Source: DASYAN01 sp036501345 (GTDB lineage: Bacteria; Chloroflexota; Ktedonobacteria; Ktedonobacterales; Ktedonobacteraceae). Taken from it: a stretch of 8,641 nucleotides of DNA. The stretch is taken from positions 1 through 8,641 of the forward strand of contig DASYAN010000332.1 in assembly GCA_036501345.1 (NCBI GenBank). The letters run 5' to 3'. This document shows, one piece after another, positions 5,963-8,641 of the stretch (position 1 is the first letter of the stretch; each line of letters opens with the position of its first letter). The notes below the pieces were generated by a model, which was not told the DNA's origin, searched no databases, and saw only the letters and a program-made list of their open reading frames with translations. The translations under genes and the position numbers were made by a program.

Positions 5963-7192
5963 CTACCACACGACCTCAAGGCGTGTAAATCCTCGCTGCC
6001 TGATTGAAGGGATATGTGAGAGTGCTTGCTGAGGTGCCAAGCGCAGATTTGGCAGTCGCTGGCAGAACGTCTCCAATGCAATCTGTACCTCCTTGCGTGC
6101 CAGAAACGCTCCTATACAGAAGTGAACCCCATATCCAAATGCTAGATGGCGATTTGGTGACCGCTGTATATCACATTCGTCCGCCTGGGAAAATTGTGTT
6201 TCGTCGCGGTTCGCTGACCCAAAGACTACCAGGAGCGAGGTTTCCGGTGCAAACTTAATTCCTCCTAAGGTCACTTCTCGTGTGGTCGTACGAAAGAACG
6301 CATGAACGGGTGCATCATAGCGCAAGACTTCCTCGATAGCCTGCGGAATATGTTCGGGATGAGCACACAACGCCTGCCATCTCTCAGGTTGCTCAAGCAA
6401 GAGCGCAAATGCATTCCCAATGAGCTGGGTCACAGTTTCATGACCCGCTATTACTGTAGTGCTGAGCAAACTCGCGAATTGTGCATCATTGAATGGTTTT
6501 TCCTCTGGTGACGTCTCAAGCAAATCACTAATCAAATCTTCTTTAGGAGCACTTCTTCGCTCGTTGACGAGCCCTATCAAATAGTGTTGGAAACTAACAA
6601 TATCACGAGCGCACTCCACTTGTCGCTCCTCTGATAATGAGTAACTGACGAACATATTCTCACTATCGCTCCACTTTTTGGCCAAGGCCATATCTTCTTT
6701 AGGAACCCCAATCAGTAAGAGAGCGACTTCAAGGGGGAGTGGATAAGCTAACTGCGAGACTAACTCAGCTTTGTGGTCATGAATGAAGGCATCTATGAGT
6801 GAAGTTGTGACCTCTTTAATGAAGGGCTCCAATTGCTTAATGCGTTTGGGAGCAAATGCCTTGCTCACTGCGTTACGAAACCGGATATGTTCTTCTCCAT
6901 CGCTGTTAATCGTAACTGGCACTAGCGGGTACCCTTTGCTCAGTTCTGCAAACGCTGCCGGAAAATATTTTACCACAGGACGCAAAGCGTCTTTCGATGA
7001 AAAGGTGTCCGGCTGGCTTAAGACGGTCTGAACATCATCATATCTGGTGACAACCCAGGTATCTAGTTCAGGACTGAAAAAGATAGGCTCTTCTTTACGA
7101 GCACGAGCATAAAAAGGGTAGGGATTTTCCAACTGCTCACCCTCTAAGGGATGGTAGAGTGCTCCAAGAGAGCCTTCGTTTGTTTGGGCCAT
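5963..7192 (-). CDS. Cytochrome P450 monooxygenase (P450-2)
   Basis: A 409-aa soluble P450 that aligns without gaps to P450-1. Signatures: H102-x3-R106, AGHET (249-253), E288-x2-R291, and heme loop FGYGVHFCIG with Cys359 as axial ligand. The ATG at 7192 has AAAGGA five bases upstream, a good ribosome binding site. Differences from P450-1 are concentrated where P450s contact substrate. Residues 174-190 (F/G-helix region) differ at nine of 17 positions, and there are clusters at 75-96 (near the B-C loop) and 241-248 (before the I-helix motif). The K-helix to TTTREVT region is nearly invariant. The pair may thus oxidise different positions or successive intermediates. It is divergent from the terpene synthase, an arrangement common for a synthase and its tailoring oxidase. 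Confidence 0.93.
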   Translation of the reverse strand: MAQTNEGSLGALYHPLEGEQLENPYPFYARARKEEPIFFSPELDTWVVTRYDDVQTVLSQPDTFSSKDALRPVVKYFPAAFAELSKGYPLVPVTINSDGEEHIRFRNAVSKAFAPKRIKQLEPFIKEVTTSLIDAFIHDHKAELVSQLAYPLPLEVALLLIGVPKEDMALAKKWSDSENMFVSYSLSEERQVECARDIVSFQHYLIGLVNERRSAPKEDLISDLLETSPEEKPFNDAQFASLLSTTVIAGHETVTQLIGNAFALLLEQPERWQALCAHPEHIPQAIEEVLRYDAPVHAFFRTTTREVTLGGIKFAPETSLLVVFGSANRDETQFSQADECDIQRSPNRHLAFGYGVHFCIGAFLARKEVQIALETFCQRLPNLRLAPQQALSHIPSIRQRGFTRLEVVW

Positions 7193-7223
7193 GTTATTCC
7201 TTTCTCGCTAGCAATTATCCGCT

Positions 7224-7250
7224 GGCTGATCTCTATGACTATTTTGTGAT
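7224..7250 (+). other. Fragment resembling the regulator leader
   Basis: Contains CTGATC (7225-7230) then CTATTTTGTGA (7239-7249). The same two blocks occur in the same order in the leader of regulator B (CTATTTTGTGA at 3585-3595), but the stretch is not followed by a ribosome binding site or a regulator gene. It may be a relic of a lost regulator copy. It is short, so chance similarity in AT-rich DNA is possible. Confidence 0.25.
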
Positions 7251-7382
7251 TTTGGGTTGGGCTTGCGACCCTAGGTAGTGAGTAAGTTTAATCTAGCATG
7301 AAAATCAGGTTGCAGCATCTCGTGGAGAGCTCGTCGAGCAACACCGCCTCTTGCTCATCCCATGCTCCAAGTACGTGTTACT

Positions 7383-7391
7383 CACTTGCTC
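7383..7391 (-). promoter_or_regulatory. GAGCAAGTG box, copy 2 (P450-2 promoter)
   Basis: On the minus strand GAGCAAGTG begins three bases after the TATAAT of P450-2, covering the expected start site. P450-1 has the variant GAGCAGGT two bases after its own TATAAT (3223-3216). A protein bound here would be placed to block transcription start. Confidence 0.38.
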
Positions 7392-7394
7392 GCT

Positions 7395-7423
7395 ATTATA
7401 CAGGAGCAGCCCTCTCTTGTCGA
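7395..7423 (-). promoter_or_regulatory. Promoter of P450-2
   Basis: On the minus strand, TCGACA (7423-7418), a 17-nt spacer and TATAAT (7400-7395) preceded by TG: the same hexamers and spacing as at P450-1. The -35 lies inside the inverted repeat CTCTC-N5-GAGAG (7412-7426), a possible operator. The predicted start near 7388 gives a leader of about 195 nt, longer than for P450-1. Confidence 0.7.
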
Positions 7424-7619
7424 GAGAAAAAACACATGCTAGTCAGTAAACAGCAAGGCAACTGCTGCTGCTTCCAGTAGAGATTGGTAGCTTCATCAAT
7501 CTTGAGCACTCTACAAAAATTCTTCTTAAGGAGTTTGGCAGCAAATGTCTGTCTATTAAAAGACATCAAACAATACAGGCGAGTACTTCATACAATGCTC
7601 TTGTGTATATACGTTTCTT

Positions 7620-7636
7620 ATTGTAAACTCTACAAT
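7620..7636. promoter_or_regulatory. Inverted repeat ATTGTA-N5-TACAAT upstream of terpene synthase
   Basis: Perfect 6-bp arms with a 5-nt spacer, about 170 nt before the synthase start. The size and symmetry suit a dimeric regulator. It is AT-rich and occurs once, so the support is symmetry alone. Confidence 0.3.
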
Positions 7637-7672
7637 TAGGGGTAGCTATTTTTATGTAAACCACTACTCATT

Positions 7673-7690
7673 GAGCAAGTGGATACTTGC
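7673..7690 (+). promoter_or_regulatory. GAGCAAGTG box, copy 3, within GCAAGT-N4-ACTTGC inverted repeat
   Basis: GAGCAAGTG (7673-7681) overlaps a perfect inverted repeat GCAAGT (7675-7680), 4 nt, ACTTGC (7685-7690), about 113 nt before the terpene synthase ATG. The half-site ACTTGC/GCAAGT is the core of the copies at the regulator B and P450-2 promoters, suggesting one regulator recognises all three; here it is present as a complete dyad. Confidence 0.4.
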
Positions 7691-7802
7691 CTTACAAAGA
7701 GCAAATATGCATCTCCAATCCATAAAGATATCCACGAGATCTCAAGCGTGTGTGGGCAATCACTCATCGCATTTCGAGCCACCACCTACGAAAGGAAGAT
7801 CA

Positions 7803-8641
7803 ATGGAGTACATTACGATACCAGATATTTATTGTCCGTTTCCTTCACTAATAAGTCCTTATGTGGAGAAATTACATCAACACTGTCTCCGATTCGCCAA
7901 GCAATTTCATCTGGTTCAGCAAGGAAAAGCATTTCGACATTTTTCTACATGCCGCTTCGCTTGGTTTGTCGCTAGAGTATATCCTTTTGCTGAATTTGAT
8001 GACCTCACGTTAATTGCCGATTGGAATTGTATATTTTTTCTGTTTGATAACCAACTCGATGAAGGGAATATAAGAAAACAGCCTGAACGTATACAGCTAG
8101 CCATTGAGCATCTGATAGCAATTATGAGTGACCCTTCTATTACACCACAAAGCCCTATTGCGGAAGCATTCGCCGATTTCTGGCAGCGCACTGTTCACAA
8201 TACCAACCCAGACTGGCAAAGACGTTTTATCGACAGCATGGCTAAGTATCTTTTTGCGTGCCTCTGGCAAGCACAGAATCATGTGCAGGGGCACATTCCT
8301 GATGTTGACACCTATGTGGAGAAACGTCGTTTGGCGGCGGCAACTTTGCCTGTCCTTGACCTGATCGATATCGCACTGCGTATTACCCTCCCCCCACATG
8401 TCTATGAAAGTCAGGAGTTGCAGAGCCTGCGGCTGATAACCGCGAACATGGTCTGTTGGGTCAACGATCTCTACTCATTGCCTAAAGAATTGGCTCATGG
8501 GGATACCCACAACCTCGTTGTGATCCTACAACATGCCCATAAATGTTCACTCGATGATGCCATCTATCACACGTGTAGGATGATAGAAGACGAAGTGCGT
8601 CTTTTCATAGATATAGAGCAGCACCTCCCACACTTCTCGCC
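7803..8641 (+). CDS. Class I terpene synthase, C-terminus beyond window
   Basis: An open frame from ATG 7803, preceded by AAAGGAAG at 7791-7798, runs 279 codons to the window edge without a stop. It fits the bacterial class I (ionisation-initiated) terpene synthase family that cyclises linear prenyl diphosphates. The N-terminus has CPFPSLISPYVEKL, the usual opening of the family. The aspartate-rich metal motif is FFLFDNQLDEG, with D82 and D86, but Asn at 83 where Asp is most common. R175/R176 fall where the diphosphate sensor Arg is expected, 46 residues before the second metal motif. That motif is NDLYSLPKE (N221, S225, E229), a perfect ND-x2-S-x3-E, followed by HGDTHNLV. The terminal Arg-Tyr pair would lie past the edge. 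Product class (sesqui- or diterpene) cannot be told. It is divergent from P450-2. Confidence 0.93.
   Translation, partial: MEYITIPDIYCPFPSLISPYVEKLHQHCLRFAKQFHLVQQGKAFRHFSTCRFAWFVARVYPFAEFDDLTLIADWNCIFFLFDNQLDEGNIRKQPERIQLAIEHLIAIMSDPSITPQSPIAEAFADFWQRTVHNTNPDWQRRFIDSMAKYLFACLWQAQNHVQGHIPDVDTYVEKRRLAAATLPVLDLIDIALRITLPPHVYESQELQSLRLITANMVCWVNDLYSLPKELAHGDTHNLVVILQHAHKCSLDDAIYHTCRMIEDEVRLFIDIEQHLPHFS

Larger units (their letters stand above)
7193..7802. other. Divergent control region between P450-2 and terpene synthase
   Basis: About 610 bp without a convincing gene; a 60-codon open frame at 7298-7480 is Ser/Cys-rich, lacks a ribosome binding site and runs over the P450-2 promoter. The left part is the roughly 195-nt leader of P450-2, with the palindrome GCTCG-T-CGAGC (7329-7339) inside. 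The right part carries a cluster of inverted repeats upstream of the terpene synthase: ATACA-N9-TGTAT (7590-7608), GTATATAC (7605-7612), ATTGTA-N5-TACAAT (7620-7636) and GCAAGT-N4-ACTTGC (7675-7690). I cannot place a strong promoter for the synthase; TTGTGT-N17-TAAACT (7601-7629) is a weak candidate. Confidence 0.55.

Noticed and set aside
7298..7480. A 60-codon plus-strand frame upstream of the terpene synthase
   Set aside because: Composition is Ser/Cys-rich and unlike a folded protein, it has no Shine-Dalgarno, and it covers the P450-2 promoter.
7679..7975. A 98-codon plus-strand frame overlapping the start of the terpene synthase
   Set aside because: It is in a different frame from the synthase, whose family motifs and ribosome binding site settle the coding frame.

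Overview
This window looks like part of a bacterial terpenoid biosynthesis locus built by repeated duplication. It has no rRNA, tRNA, CRISPR array or recognisable mobile element. GC content is moderate by eye, intergenic regions are long and AT-rich, genes carry AGGAG-type ribosome binding sites, and a bacterial class I terpene synthase sits beside stand-alone P450s. These traits would fit a Ktedonobacteria-like member of the Chloroflexota, but that assignment is inference; nothing here is a phylogenetic marker.

Layout, left to right. (1) Positions 1-166, minus strand: the first 55 codons of a radical SAM enzyme, cut by the window edge. (2) Positions 167-805: a gene-free stretch holding candidate promoters for the radical SAM gene and for regulator A. 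(3) Regulator A (806-1864, plus), a SorC/DeoR-type regulator, converges on P450-1 (1878-3107, minus) with only 13 bp between stop codons. (4) Positions 3108-3611: a divergent control region between P450-1 and regulator B. (5) Regulators B (3612-4670) and C (4768-5826), plus strand, 97 bp apart and probably co-transcribed. (6) P450-2 (5963-7192, minus), converging on regulator C. (7) Positions 7193-7802: a divergent control region between P450-2 and the terpene synthase. (8) Positions 7803-8641, plus: a class I terpene synthase whose C-terminus lies beyond the window.

The three regulators are all exactly 352 aa (B/C about 83% identical, A/C about 76%, by hand ungapped count). The two P450s are both 409 aa (about 78% identical). 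The likely history is duplication of a convergent regulator-P450 module plus a further tandem duplication of the regulator.

Working model (inference): the terpene synthase makes a hydrocarbon scaffold, the two P450s oxidise it, and the SorC-like regulators control the cluster in response to an unknown, perhaps phosphorylated, ligand. Redox partners for the P450s are not in the window. The most useful non-coding signals are a near-identical promoter (TCGACA-N17-TATAAT) upstream of both P450s, a 9-bp box (GAGCAAGTG) that recurs in the control regions, and a 67-nt leader of invariant length before all three regulator genes.
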